Below the pieces are notes generated by a model. The model was not told where the DNA came from. It worked only from the letters and a program-made list of their open reading frames with translations, and searched no databases. Below, piece after piece: positions 1 through 8,538 of a stretch of DNA of 64,000 bases. Position 1 is the first letter of the stretch, and each line of letters starts with the position of its first letter. Both the position numbers and the translations under genes were made by a program. The stretch comes from Phycisphaerales bacterium (lineage in GTDB: Bacteria; Planctomycetota; Phycisphaerae; Phycisphaerales; UBA1924), in contig JALSHH010000053.1 in assembly GCA_026982335.1 (NCBI GenBank), forward strand, positions 1 through 64,000. Reading direction: 5' to 3'.

Positions 1-1
1 C

Positions 2-100
2 GAAGAAGTCATCGAACGACCTCGCTTCGATCAAACTCGCTTGTATCCTGATCTGGTACAGAAGACTTCAACGATTGACCGTTTTGAGATAGTTTCTTAG
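2..100 (+). CDS. C-terminal tail of an unidentified protein (partial)
   Basis: An open frame enters from the left edge and ends at TAG (98-100), giving 32 residues ending in DRFEIVS. It is charged and has no recognisable motif. The start lies outside the window. It may belong to the neighbouring chromosomal gene; too little is visible to assign a family, and a chance open frame is possible. Confidence 0.4.
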   Translation, partial: EEVIERPRFDQTRLYPDLVQKTSTIDRFEIVS

Positions 101-116
101 TGGCCTGTTAGTTCAT

Positions 117-554
117 TCTTTACGCGAATATTCTCGCAGAATGGATGTATTTGGAAGGCAGGTCAGCACAATGGCGCGTTCGACGCCGCGGAACTGGTTC
201 TTGTGCTCGATTGGTCGATAGACCCACACGCTCATCGCGTCGCCTTTGCCTTTGCGTTACTCGATGTCGATCGGCCGCGATGACCATCGCCACGGTGGGG
301 CGGTCGTCGTCAAGTGCCGAATCAACGCGGCGTGCAGGAACGATGCCCGCGTCTTCTGGTTCGGGGTGTCGGCGATCATTGGCTTCCCACGCGGCAACCA
401 GCCGGTGGTATCGCTCTCGGCTCTCCGGCGTGTTGTACTCGCCGAGCCAGTAGTCGCGTCGGCGTTTGGTGGCGCGATCCGTGAGTGTGACGATGGCCTG
501 GTCGTATCCAGAACGCTTACGGTACGAGGGTGTGCGTGACGATATTTTGCTCAT
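117..554 (-). pseudogene. Decayed tyrosine recombinase (integrase) remnant
   Basis: The first 65 or so residues (from ATG at 554) resemble the N-terminus of planctomycete phage-type integrases: SYRKRSGYDQAIVTLTD, then RRRDYWLGEYNTPESRERYH and a basic region. After about residue 85 this frame becomes arginine-rich nonsense. A second frame on the same strand (about 235 down to the stop at 117-119) encodes VWVYRPIEHKNQFRG, which resembles the mid-catalytic-domain segment of the same integrases. Start and middle pieces are therefore present in different frames with most of the catalytic domain deleted between them. No Arg...HxxR...Tyr set remains, so it should be inactive. The family link is from recall of the motif, not from a search. 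Confidence 0.65.
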
Positions 555-670
555 TGGGCGGCTCCGAACGCTGGAGCGCGGTGTAGCACCGCGCTGATTT
601 GGGCGTTTCGGGCTGCGCCGTCGGCCGACGGGTTTCCGTAAGTCGCGGACTCAGCCGGATTTATGAACAA

Positions 671-742
671 AGCGGGTGATCGGGATCGAACCGACGACAT
701 TCAGCTTGGGAAGCTGACGTTCTACCACTGAACTACACCCGC
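671..742 (-). tRNA. tRNA-Gly (anticodon CCC)
   Basis: Read on the minus strand this folds as a complete cloverleaf. The acceptor pairs GCGGGTG with CACCCGC, the D stem is GTTC/GAAC, the anticodon stem TCAGC/GCTGA encloses the loop TTCCCAA (anticodon CCC), and the T arm is GTCGG-TTCGATC-CCGAT. The 3' CCA is not encoded. Its 3' end faces the integrase remnant. Confidence 0.92.
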
Positions 743-787
743 AGGAGTATGGCGGATTCTAGGTGTGACCTCGTGTGTTGGCTACCT

Positions 788-1600
788 TCATCGGTTCACC
801 TTCTCCACACTTGCTGCGGGCACCCAGCATTGGGAGCCATCAGCAAGTTCGAGTCGATTCCATCCATCACGAGTTTCAAGAATCAAGGCTTCGACGCCGG
901 GTTGCAATCCGTCAGCGAAGACTGGGTCGTAAATCGTATCGTCTGGGCCAGAGCGGGCGATGACATGCGGAGCGGTGATGACCGCAGCAGTCGATCCTTC
1001 GAGCCATGCCCATTCAGTTCCGAGCATCCCCGCAGGGATCAGTGAACCGGCAATGAGCCAAGTACCCACAGTGCGAAGTCTGCGCGAACCAAACTCAAGC
1101 ATACGGGCGCTCCAAGCAAACCATCCAAGGGTAAAGAGGAGAACAAAGCCATACCAGAGTCCCGTGCGAGGAATATATCCACGCCAGAGTAAGAGGGTCG
1201 ACCAGATTTGGTTGGTTGTGTCGGGTTCGACGCGGACTGTTACCAATGATCGGGCGTGTTTGAGCGAATTTCGCAACCGAGGATCAGTAGGATCGAGCTG
1301 CTCACCTTGCCGATAGGCAAGCACCGCGCGTCCCAAGTCATTACGAAGTATGTAGGCATTGCCCAAAGCATGATAGATTCCGGGACTATGGACACCATAT
1401 TTTTGGATCACCCCTCGCAGCAATGCGGCTGCTTCATCGAGCACCATACTGCTTTGTGGATCGTGAACTTCGAACAACGCGGTACCCTCATCGAGTCGAT
1501 CGAGCGCACGCTGGAGATCATCACCGGGCTGATTCGCCTGGACACTTGTCACAAAAATACCAAGAACAAGTACAAGTGCGAGTAAAAAAGAGCGCATCAT
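788..1600 (-). CDS. batE: BatE-like TPR and SH3-like membrane protein
   Basis: Last gene of the moxR/Bat operon, 270 aa. A signal peptide (residues 1-22, ending SVQA) is followed by a TPR-like region (about 60-115, with a typical ALGNAYILRNDLGRAVLAY repeat), two membrane segments (about 147-165 and 179-195) and a C-terminal SH3-like beta domain (about 205-266). This matches BatE of Bacteroidetes and spirochaetes. BatE is thought to act in the periplasm with BatA-D; the molecular role is not established. The ATG overlaps the stop of batD by 4 nt (ATGA), indicating translational coupling. Confidence 0.75.
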   Translation of the reverse strand: MMRSFLLALVLVLGIFVTSVQANQPGDDLQRALDRLDEGTALFEVHDPQSSMVLDEAAALLRGVIQKYGVHSPGIYHALGNAYILRNDLGRAVLAYRQGEQLDPTDPRLRNSLKHARSLVTVRVEPDTTNQIWSTLLLWRGYIPRTGLWYGFVLLFTLGWFAWSARMLEFGSRRLRTVGTWLIAGSLIPAGMLGTEWAWLEGSTAAVITAPHVIARSGPDDTIYDPVFADGLQPGVEALILETRDGWNRLELADGSQCWVPAASVEKVNR

Positions 1601-3417
1601 GACCGGGCCCTCCGATGGTGTTTGACTTGAGTATGCACCCCCTTGAGCAAACCTTGGGGAAGATCGCTGGCGTGGGGCGCTTGATGATTGTGTTCGGCGC
1701 CGTATTCGTGCTCTTCGTCGGCGATGAGTTCTGCGATACGATCCGCATCGGCCTTGTCGACCGGAAGCCTACGGGCATCCTCCGCAACCACCGCATCTTC
1801 GTTGATCTCCAAAACGCCAGCGAGGTAGGCCCGGAAAGCCTGAGCGTGCTTGCCTTGCCGAGCGAGGGACCTGCTGCGTTTCCAAGCATTTTGCAACGCC
1901 CGTCCTTGTGGGTCCGATGCGCCACGGGCCATAACGATGATCAGCGAAAAGGAGAACAGAGCAGGGCCTGATGCAATGACGGCGATCCACCCGGGATGCA
2001 TGATCGTTTCGACGATGGAGAAACCATCCTGAGCCAAGATATCGTCGGCTGTATCATGTGCCCAGAGCCCCAGCATCGCGTTGGTCAACTCGGTGCGCTC
2101 TACTGCCTGAGGCTGAGGCGTTCGAGGGGCAGTATCACCAGTGATGATTGCATCCGAGAGCGTAAGCTCTTGGACAGGATGGACAACGAGGTCGATTGGG
2201 TTGGATTTGTAAATTCGGTACGATTTGGCTGTGGGATTGAACGAAGGCAACTCAATCGGAGGGATTTGATCGACATGTTCATTGAGGGCACGGATGGTCG
2301 TTTCGTAAACCCGTTGCCCGCGCTGACGAGGACGAAGCTCGCGCCAGCCATCGGAAGATATTTTGAACCGATCAGTAAAACGAGGATCGTTTGAAAGATC
2401 AGGTGCCTCATCAACCCCGATCATGGGCTCGGGCGCCGAAATCTTGAGCGTAAGCACGATCGGATCGCCGACATTGACCACGGTATTCGAAGCTTGGGCT
2501 TTGAGTTGATACGCACCCATCGCCCCGGCATACCCCTTGGGGCGGCCTTCCGCTGGGACATTCCTCACCGTGATCCGTTCAGTGTTGGATTCAATATATG
2601 CCTTGTATCCCTGTCTGCTGTTGGACTGGCGTGTAAACACTGCACGGATCGGGCCCAGATCAAAAGTGCCAACCTCGGTGGGGGTGATGCTGAACCGAAA
2701 AAGTAATTTGATTCTTCCGAAGGGGTCGCTTGAGTCGGTGCTGATGACGCCGAGCATCTGCTGCCCATTGAGCTCGAAGGATATTTGATCTCGCCCCCTC
2801 GAAGTCGGCTCAAGCCCAGTGATTCGAAATGATCGAGGAAGATTTGATGATGAGAAACTCGGTCCTGAAGTCTGTTCGCCAATCCACCAGCTGCACTCAA
2901 CAATCACCGTCTCATTGAGATACAACTCATTACGCTCAATTGAAATCGTCATCTCGTCCGTTTCAACTTCAGCTGGAAAGAGTGACTCGAAGGTCGTTGG
3001 TGGGCCGACATATCGCTGTCCATCAATCTCAATGCTCGGTGCGGGGATGGTGAGCTCGCCCGAGTCGATTGCGGTCAGCGTGTATTGGTAACTATAGCGA
3101 CGATCGGTCACGGTTCGGCTTCGCCCGTTAATCACCCGTGTGGAAGTAAAAGCTTGGTTTGATCGCCCCTGATACCGTACGCGGACGGAATCGGGAAACT
3201 CAACATCAGGTGTCGGCGGATTATTGGCACCACGGATAATCACCTGATAGGTGAGCTCATCACCAACATACACCCGTGTGCGAGAGACCTCGGCATGGAT
3301 TGTAATCGAGTCGCTTTGGGCATGGGCGTGGAACGGTGAAGTCATCATCACGATCACCAAAGCAGCCGTGCGGAGCATGCCTTTGATATGCACCATGTTG
3401 ATATTCGTCATGCTCAT
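1597..3417 (-). CDS. batD: BatD-like oxygen-tolerance protein
   Basis: 606 aa. The start at 3417 is chosen because ATG overlaps the upstream TAA as TAATG; a TTG 6 nt upstream is the alternative. The N-terminus carries a signal peptide (ending HAHA-QSD). A long beta-rich periplasmic region follows, with typical BatD openings such as VYVGDELTYQVIIRG and VNVGDPIVLTLKI. A membrane segment near residue 490 (WIAVIASGPALFSFSLIIVM) precedes a cytoplasmic tail of about 95 residues. The order TM then helical tail is usual for BatD. It lies between batC and batE and was presumably co-transcribed with them. Confidence 0.8.
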   Translation of the reverse strand: MSMTNINMVHIKGMLRTAALVIVMMTSPFHAHAQSDSITIHAEVSRTRVYVGDELTYQVIIRGANNPPTPDVEFPDSVRVRYQGRSNQAFTSTRVINGRSRTVTDRRYSYQYTLTAIDSGELTIPAPSIEIDGQRYVGPPTTFESLFPAEVETDEMTISIERNELYLNETVIVECSWWIGEQTSGPSFSSSNLPRSFRITGLEPTSRGRDQISFELNGQQMLGVISTDSSDPFGRIKLLFRFSITPTEVGTFDLGPIRAVFTRQSNSRQGYKAYIESNTERITVRNVPAEGRPKGYAGAMGAYQLKAQASNTVVNVGDPIVLTLKISAPEPMIGVDEAPDLSNDPRFTDRFKISSDGWRELRPRQRGQRVYETTIRALNEHVDQIPPIELPSFNPTAKSYRIYKSNPIDLVVHPVQELTLSDAIITGDTAPRTPQPQAVERTELTNAMLGLWAHDTADDILAQDGFSIVETIMHPGWIAVIASGPALFSFSLIIVMARGASDPQGRALQNAWKRSRSLARQGKHAQAFRAYLAGVLEINEDAVVAEDARRLPVDKADADRIAELIADEEHEYGAEHNHQAPHASDLPQGLLKGVHTQVKHHRRARS

Positions 3418-4607
3418 TACCAATCCTTTTCCACCTTGATCGGGCGTCCGGTGGCCCGATACGCCTGGCGTCGTTCACGCTCCCGGCGTTCCTTGTCGAG
3501 CAGCTCCTTGGCGATCTCGCTGATTTCATCGCCCTGTCCTTCATCTGCTTGATCCTCAGGATTGCCCTCTTGTTCTTCGTCCTCGCCTTGCTCACCTTGC
3601 TTGCCTTGCTCGGATTCATCCCCCTGCTTGTTTTTTTCGTTCCCCTGATCTGCCAGCTCCTGCATCTGCTGGGCTGCTTCTTGCAAAGCCTGGGCAGCCT
3701 TTTCCTGTTCCTTGGCCGCCTGTTCTTGGTCGCCCGCCTCGATCGCCTCTTGGGCACGCTGCTGGGCGTCTTGGGCCTCTTTGAGTTTCTCAAGGGCCTC
3801 TTCAGCGCCTTGTTGCTGCGAAACTTCTTCGTTCGCAATGTCGGTCTTGTTGCTGAGTTCTTGCTGGGCTTGGCTCTGTTGTTCTTGTTCTTGAGCATTC
3901 TCAGGCGGGCTCGAAGCCGTCGCTTCTGCCTGCGCCTGTTGCTCCTGGGCCAACTCGCTCAATTGGTCAGCAATTTCTTGCCTTTGTTGTTGTTCTTGTC
4001 GTTGTTGTTCTTTCTGTTGTTCGATCATTTGCTCGAGAGCTTCGATTTGATCTTGAAGCTCTTTGATCTCTCGCCGAACCCGCTCGACATTACCCGGAGC
4101 ATGGGTATTGCTCGGATCAACCTCCATCACCGACCGAAATGCACCCGCAGCATCTTTCAAGTGTTCGATTTTGCCCTTGAGTGATTCGACCATCCTCTCC
4201 AGATCACCAGGCGAGCTCTGTGTTGCATCATCCGATACTCGTTGTGCGATTTGGTAATAGGCATGCCCAAGGTTGAACCGGGCTTTGGACTTGATCTGAG
4301 ACGCTAAAGCGGTGCGGTCGGCATCGCGGAAAAACTTGATCGCTTCGTCAAGACGCTCGGGCTCCTCTTGGGCAAGGTCAATCAGCGTTGTGCCCAGGTT
4401 ATACTGCGCCACCGAGACAAGGCCCAAATCTTCGCATCGCTCGACGACATCCCGAAGCGTTTGAAGCCGATGATCGGAGGGTGTTGCGTCCACAATCACC
4501 TCGGCAATCCGCGAGCGAGCAATCTGGACATCCATTACAGGTACCAAAGCCTGCCCATCTGTCGGCTGGGCAAGCATCAACACAGAAAACAACACAACAG
4601 GGATCAT
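3417..4607 (-). CDS. batC: BatC-like TPR protein with long Gln/Glu-rich tail
   Basis: 396 aa. An N-terminal signal-like segment (1-20) is followed by tetratricopeptide-like helices (about 45-125; QYNLGTTLIDLAQE, ARFNLGHAYYQIAQ) and a coiled coil. From roughly residue 180 to 365 the protein is extreme low complexity (QEQQQRQE, EQEKAAQALQEAAQQ, EDEEQEGNPEDQ). It ends with a conserved-looking basic block (RRERERRQAYRATGRPIKVEKDW) that may be the functional tail. Position between the VWA gene batB and batD fits BatC. The start overlaps the batB stop (ATGA). A 211-aa leucine-rich frame on the opposite strand is the antisense shadow of the Gln/Glu codons. Confidence 0.7.
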   Translation of the reverse strand: MIPVVLFSVLMLAQPTDGQALVPVMDVQIARSRIAEVIVDATPSDHRLQTLRDVVERCEDLGLVSVAQYNLGTTLIDLAQEEPERLDEAIKFFRDADRTALASQIKSKARFNLGHAYYQIAQRVSDDATQSSPGDLERMVESLKGKIEHLKDAAGAFRSVMEVDPSNTHAPGNVERVRREIKELQDQIEALEQMIEQQKEQQRQEQQQRQEIADQLSELAQEQQAQAEATASSPPENAQEQEQQSQAQQELSNKTDIANEEVSQQQGAEEALEKLKEAQDAQQRAQEAIEAGDQEQAAKEQEKAAQALQEAAQQMQELADQGNEKNKQGDESEQGKQGEQGEDEEQEGNPEDQADEGQGDEISEIAKELLDKERRERERRQAYRATGRPIKVEKDW

Positions 4608-5677
4608 ACCAATGCCCTCCGCGGACCAACAGGGACCAACACCATATCAAAAACAATGCACACCAACCCGGCAGCAAGGAAAAGCATGAACCGCTGGGTG
4701 CATTGAACTTGAGTTGTGGTTTCAATGGAGTGTTGATCTGCCGAGGCAATGAGATCGTGATAAACCTGCCCAAGATCAATTGTTCCCGTCCCCACCTCAA
4801 GATAAACTCCACCGGGGGAAGCAGCTGCAATGCTCCGCAAGGTGCCGCTTTCGAGCTTGGACTCGACTTGCTGCGATCTTGGTGTTGATGAATCTTCGTC
4901 CCATGGAACGAGTGCACCTTTGTCCGATCCGATCCCAATTGCAATAATCCGCACACCCTTGGCTCCTGCAGCCCGTGCCGCCTCGACAGGCAAACTCTCC
5001 TGATCTTCGCCATCGGAGATCAACACGATATCGCGGAAGTTGCCCGGGATTTCCTCATCCGAACCGACAAAAACCATATCCATCGTCTTGCGGATTGCAT
5101 CGCCAATATTGGTTCCACCAACGAGCACCGATTCAGGGCTGAGCTCCTCGAGCGCAAGTTTGAAAAACAATCGGTCCGTCGTCAAAGGCGAAAGCACTGA
5201 CGACGATCCCGCAAACCCAACAAGCCCAACACGATCATTTCCAAGCTCATCGACAAGATCAGCAATCCAAAGCTTCGATTTTTCAAGCCGATTCGGCGCC
5301 ACATCACGCGCCAGCATCGAACGAGAAACATCCACCAAAAATACCACATCACGCCCGCGCGACTCCACTTCGACCTTGCGTGGATCAGACTCAGGCCCCG
5401 CGATCGCCACCACCATCGCTGCAATCCCCATCATTACCAGTCCAGCGTGCGTATAGCTGTTCCACCGCCGCCGGGGGCCAGCGAGTGTGTCGATCATGCC
5501 TTCGTCGGCGACGAGTTTCTGCGCCTTATTCAATCGCGAAGAAAAGAACAAGAGAATCAGTCCAATCGCCGGAGCGCCCCAGAGCAAGTTCAGCCAGTGC
5601 GCATTGGCAAATTGCCAATCATGCCCAAGCCATTGGGTTAAGTCGATCGTTGCGACTGTGCGCACAGATTCGGTCAT
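4604..5677 (-). CDS. batB: BatB, membrane-anchored VWA protein
   Basis: 357 aa. Two N-terminal membrane segments (about 31-47 and 76-93) precede a von Willebrand A domain (about 108-300) with an intact MIDAS motif, FLVDVSRSM at about 113-121, plus LTTDR and the later SDGEDQ metal-site aspartate. A third membrane segment lies near the C-terminus (about 333-350). This is the canonical BatB/BatA layout. BatA and BatB are known to form a membrane complex in other bacteria. The gene overlaps both neighbours by 4 nt. Confidence 0.85.
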   Translation of the reverse strand: MTESVRTVATIDLTQWLGHDWQFANAHWLNLLWGAPAIGLILLFFSSRLNKAQKLVADEGMIDTLAGPRRRWNSYTHAGLVMMGIAAMVVAIAGPESDPRKVEVESRGRDVVFLVDVSRSMLARDVAPNRLEKSKLWIADLVDELGNDRVGLVGFAGSSSVLSPLTTDRLFFKLALEELSPESVLVGGTNIGDAIRKTMDMVFVGSDEEIPGNFRDIVLISDGEDQESLPVEAARAAGAKGVRIIAIGIGSDKGALVPWDEDSSTPRSQQVESKLESGTLRSIAAASPGGVYLEVGTGTIDLGQVYHDLIASADQHSIETTTQVQCTQRFMLFLAAGLVCIVFDMVLVPVGPRRALV

Positions 5678-6717
5678 AGCACACTCCGATACACCATCGC
5701 CTTGAGCAGCGAAGCAAACACATAACTCAGCAATCCGAAAACTGCAAATGGTAAGTAAAGCTCGCGATAGCTCGTCGATTCCGAAACCTGGATGGTGGAC
5801 CGCTCGAGCTCGTCAATCTGGGCATAGACCTGATCCAGATCACCGATCTGATCGACGCCCCAGTATTGCCCTCCAGTATACTCCGCAACGGCTTTCATCC
5901 GCTTGTCGTTGACCTCTTGCATCCGTCCGCCAAAGAACAGGCTATTGACACTCGTTCCGCCTCGGATTCCGATGATATAGACCTTGATTCCCCAGTCTTT
6001 GGCCAATCCGGCAGCCTGCTGAGGCGAATAAGTCCCCGCCCGGTTCTCGCCATCAGTCAATAAAATCACCGCTTTGCTCTTAAGTTTAAACTCCGAATCA
6101 TCCATCTCGTTGCGCATCGCATCCTCGGTCGCTTTGAGCCGGGCAATCGCAAGCATCAACGCGTCACCAATTGCGGTTGAACGCTCGCGTTCGATGGTGG
6201 GCAGCTCAACCCGCCGGAGCGCTTCGACGAGCGCCTCGTGCGATTGAGTCAAAGGCATCAGGGTGTCGGCAAATGTTCCAAACACGATCAACCCAAGCAG
6301 ATCACCCTCGCGCCCTTTGAGCAGATCACCATCACCGACAACAAACCGCTCAACAACCCGCTTGACCGCATCAAGCCGAGTTATCCGTTGCCCATCAAAG
6401 TTTACTTTTTCATCCATCGAACCGGATCGGTCAACCACAAGTTCAATTGCAATCGCATCGCGGGAGGTCTTGGTATTACCAATAATTTCCTGCGGCCGAG
6501 CAAGGGCGATGATGAGCGAAAAAATCCCCGCCGAAATGATGGCAGTCGGAATCCACGCCGTCAATGTCCGCACCGACGAACCCGCAGCAGCCACCCGTGA
6601 AGGCACCGAAGACATCATCCCCCGACGACGCGAAAACAAAATTACCTGTACGGCCCAGATCAGCGGAACCGCCAACCCGAAGAAAAGCACCCAAGGATAG
6701 GCAAACTGCCAATTCAT
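5674..6717 (-). CDS. batA: BatA, membrane-anchored VWA protein
   Basis: 347 aa and paralogous to the next gene. Membrane segments lie at about 8-28 and 54-74. The VWA domain contains a complete MIDAS motif (VVDRSGSMDE near residue 95), a threonine in LMPLTQSH and LLTDGENRAG. A C-terminal membrane helix (about 320-340) is present. It starts with ATG overlapping the TGA of the upstream lipoprotein-like gene. Assignment to BatA rather than BatB rests on order (batA before batB) and on the RSGSMDE motif. Confidence 0.85.
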   Translation of the reverse strand: MNWQFAYPWVLFFGLAVPLIWAVQVILFSRRRGMMSSVPSRVAAAGSSVRTLTAWIPTAIISAGIFSLIIALARPQEIIGNTKTSRDAIAIELVVDRSGSMDEKVNFDGQRITRLDAVKRVVERFVVGDGDLLKGREGDLLGLIVFGTFADTLMPLTQSHEALVEALRRVELPTIERERSTAIGDALMLAIARLKATEDAMRNEMDDSEFKLKSKAVILLTDGENRAGTYSPQQAAGLAKDWGIKVYIIGIRGGTSVNSLFFGGRMQEVNDKRMKAVAEYTGGQYWGVDQIGDLDQVYAQIDELERSTIQVSESTSYRELYLPFAVFGLLSYVFASLLKAMVYRSVL

Positions 6718-7625
6718 GCAGCCCCCCTCGTCGTATTTGGTGCTGTGCTCGGCGAAACACCGAGAAGCTCGAGCGTGTGCCGGGCCATCACCTGTGGATC
6801 GAGTGTGCTCACATCACCTGCGGAGAACCTCGCTCGCTCGCACTGCTCGATCATTGCTCGGATTTCACTGGTCTGCTGCAGCCGCTCGTCGAGCCGAGTA
6901 AACGCATGGTAAAGTGTGTTGTAGGCTTCAGTGTCCGATGCTTCACGCCCCTTGGCGACATGCTCGAGCTGGGCATAAACCGATGAGGACCGAGCACCAT
7001 CCCCCGAAGAGCGCGTCAGCTTCCAGATGATCACACCCGCAATCCCCGCCACCACGACAACCAAGGCATAAACCCACCCGGTGGACTGAAACCTGGTGGG
7101 GGCGAGGGCGGTGGGATCCACCAGCCCGTTTGCCGGAGCAAGTTCGCCTGCATTTTGGTCATCGAGCACTGACCGAACCTGTACATCCATCGTCATCGAT
7201 TCAATTGGGTAAGGCTCAGCGTCTGGTGTAGGAAAAACCTGGGCGCCAAAGACGGGAGTCGTGTATGGCCCCGGGAGAAAGGGTTCGATCAGGTAAGTCG
7301 AACGCACAACAAACCCCGAGTCCGTCAATTTCGCAGGCTCGCCATGCTGCTCGACCAGCGTCCACTCTGATGCAGACCAGTCAGGCTCAATCAAAGAGGC
7401 ACGCGCAGGCAATGCCCATTCGAGCTCAATATCCAAAGCCAGCCGATCCGCAGCAGTAATTTCCGTGCGATCAATAGACATGCGGAGGATCACCCCACTT
7501 TGCGGATCCGTAATCTGGGTTTCGAGCCCATCGGTCGGCGTTTGGATCGGTGCACGCGAGCACCCCATAAGAAGCATGGCTACCAACCCTGCCCAAAGAA
7601 GCATCATCGAGACAACTCGGCTCAT
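6714..7625 (-). CDS. Bat-operon lipoprotein-like membrane protein
   Basis: 303 aa. The N-terminus is a lipoprotein signal (VAMLLMGC, probable lipidated Cys at residue 22). A beta-rich periplasmic region (about 35-180) is followed by a membrane segment (about 198-217) and a cytoplasmic helical domain containing TEAYNTLYHAFTRLDERL. Genes of similar layout (DUF4381-like) sit between the DUF58 gene and batA in many Bat loci. The specific function is unknown. It overlaps both neighbours by 4 nt. Confidence 0.6.
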   Translation of the reverse strand: MSRVVSMMLLWAGLVAMLLMGCSRAPIQTPTDGLETQITDPQSGVILRMSIDRTEITAADRLALDIELEWALPARASLIEPDWSASEWTLVEQHGEPAKLTDSGFVVRSTYLIEPFLPGPYTTPVFGAQVFPTPDAEPYPIESMTMDVQVRSVLDDQNAGELAPANGLVDPTALAPTRFQSTGWVYALVVVVAGIAGVIIWKLTRSSGDGARSSSVYAQLEHVAKGREASDTEAYNTLYHAFTRLDERLQQTSEIRAMIEQCERARFSAGDVSTLDPQVMARHTLELLGVSPSTAPNTTRGAA

Positions 7626-8536
7626 CGTCTGTGCATCTCCCGTTGATGAAAATACCGCACCAGATCATCGACATAGTTCCGATCGGTCCCAAGTTCGATC
7701 CGGTCTACCCGTGCCTTGCTCAATGTCTGTGTAATCACCGCTTGCTCGCGCATCGCTTGTTGGTGATACCGATCACGCACACGCCTTGATGCGGTGTCGA
7801 CGGTAAATCGTTTGCCAGTCATCGGATCGTGCATCCGGATCAGCCCAGCTTTGGGGAGCTCAAACTCAAGGGGGTCCGTGAGCTGGATCGCCACAATCTC
7901 ATGTTTCTGAGCGAGCATCCGCAAGGGCTTCGCCCAGTCGGGCTCGCCAGCATTGTTGAGCCCCGAGAGGAAGTCTGACATCACGAACATGATCGCCCGC
8001 CGACGATGCGTGCGTCCAAGCTCACGCAGTGCATCGCTGAGGTTGAACTGTGATTGACCGGGCGATGCGTCAATCAACTCGCGAATAATCCGCCGGGCAT
8101 GTTTCTTGCCCTTTGAAGGCCTGAGGTGGAATGATTCGACATCACTGAGATGTTCCGATCCATACACCTGCAATCCAACCCGATCATTATTCCGTCCGGC
8201 TGCAAGTGTCAGCACCGCGCCGACTTCGCAGGCAAGCTGATGTTTCGATCGTTTGACCGATCCAAACGCAGTGGATTGCGAGCAATCCACTGACAAAATC
8301 ACGGTAAGCTGGCGTTCTTCAGTGAATCTTTTGACATACGGATGCCCGGTGCGAGCCGTTACATTCCAATCGATCGTGCGAACCTCATCGCCGGGTTGAT
8401 ACTCACGCACCTCAGCAAACTCGATCCCCTGCCCTTTGAACGCCGAGTGATATTGCCCGCCGAAGAGATCATCGACGCGTCGTCGTGCCCGGATTTCCAG
8501 ACGCCGAACCTCTCGCATAAGTTCTTCAGTCAGCAT
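7622..8536 (-). CDS. DUF58 family protein of the moxR/Bat locus
   Basis: 304 aa soluble protein. It contains the DUF58 hallmark FAEVREYQPGDEVRTIDW (about 40-57) and a degenerate VWA-like MIDAS (VDCSQSTAF). DUF58 proteins nearly always follow a MoxR ATPase gene and are thought to work with it, possibly as a substrate or adaptor. It starts only 2 nt after the moxR stop, so the two are almost certainly co-translated. Confidence 0.88.
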   Translation of the reverse strand: MLTEELMREVRRLEIRARRRVDDLFGGQYHSAFKGQGIEFAEVREYQPGDEVRTIDWNVTARTGHPYVKRFTEERQLTVILSVDCSQSTAFGSVKRSKHQLACEVGAVLTLAAGRNNDRVGLQVYGSEHLSDVESFHLRPSKGKKHARRIIRELIDASPGQSQFNLSDALRELGRTHRRRAIMFVMSDFLSGLNNAGEPDWAKPLRMLAQKHEIVAIQLTDPLEFELPKAGLIRMHDPMTGKRFTVDTASRRVRDRYHQQAMREQAVITQTLSKARVDRIELGTDRNYVDDLVRYFHQREMHRR

Positions 8537-8538
8537 CG

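Noticed and set aside
3549-4184. 211-aa leucine-rich open frame on the plus strand
   Set aside because: It is the antisense of the Gln/Glu-rich tail of batC, where CAG/GAG codons read as Leu/Leu on the other strand.
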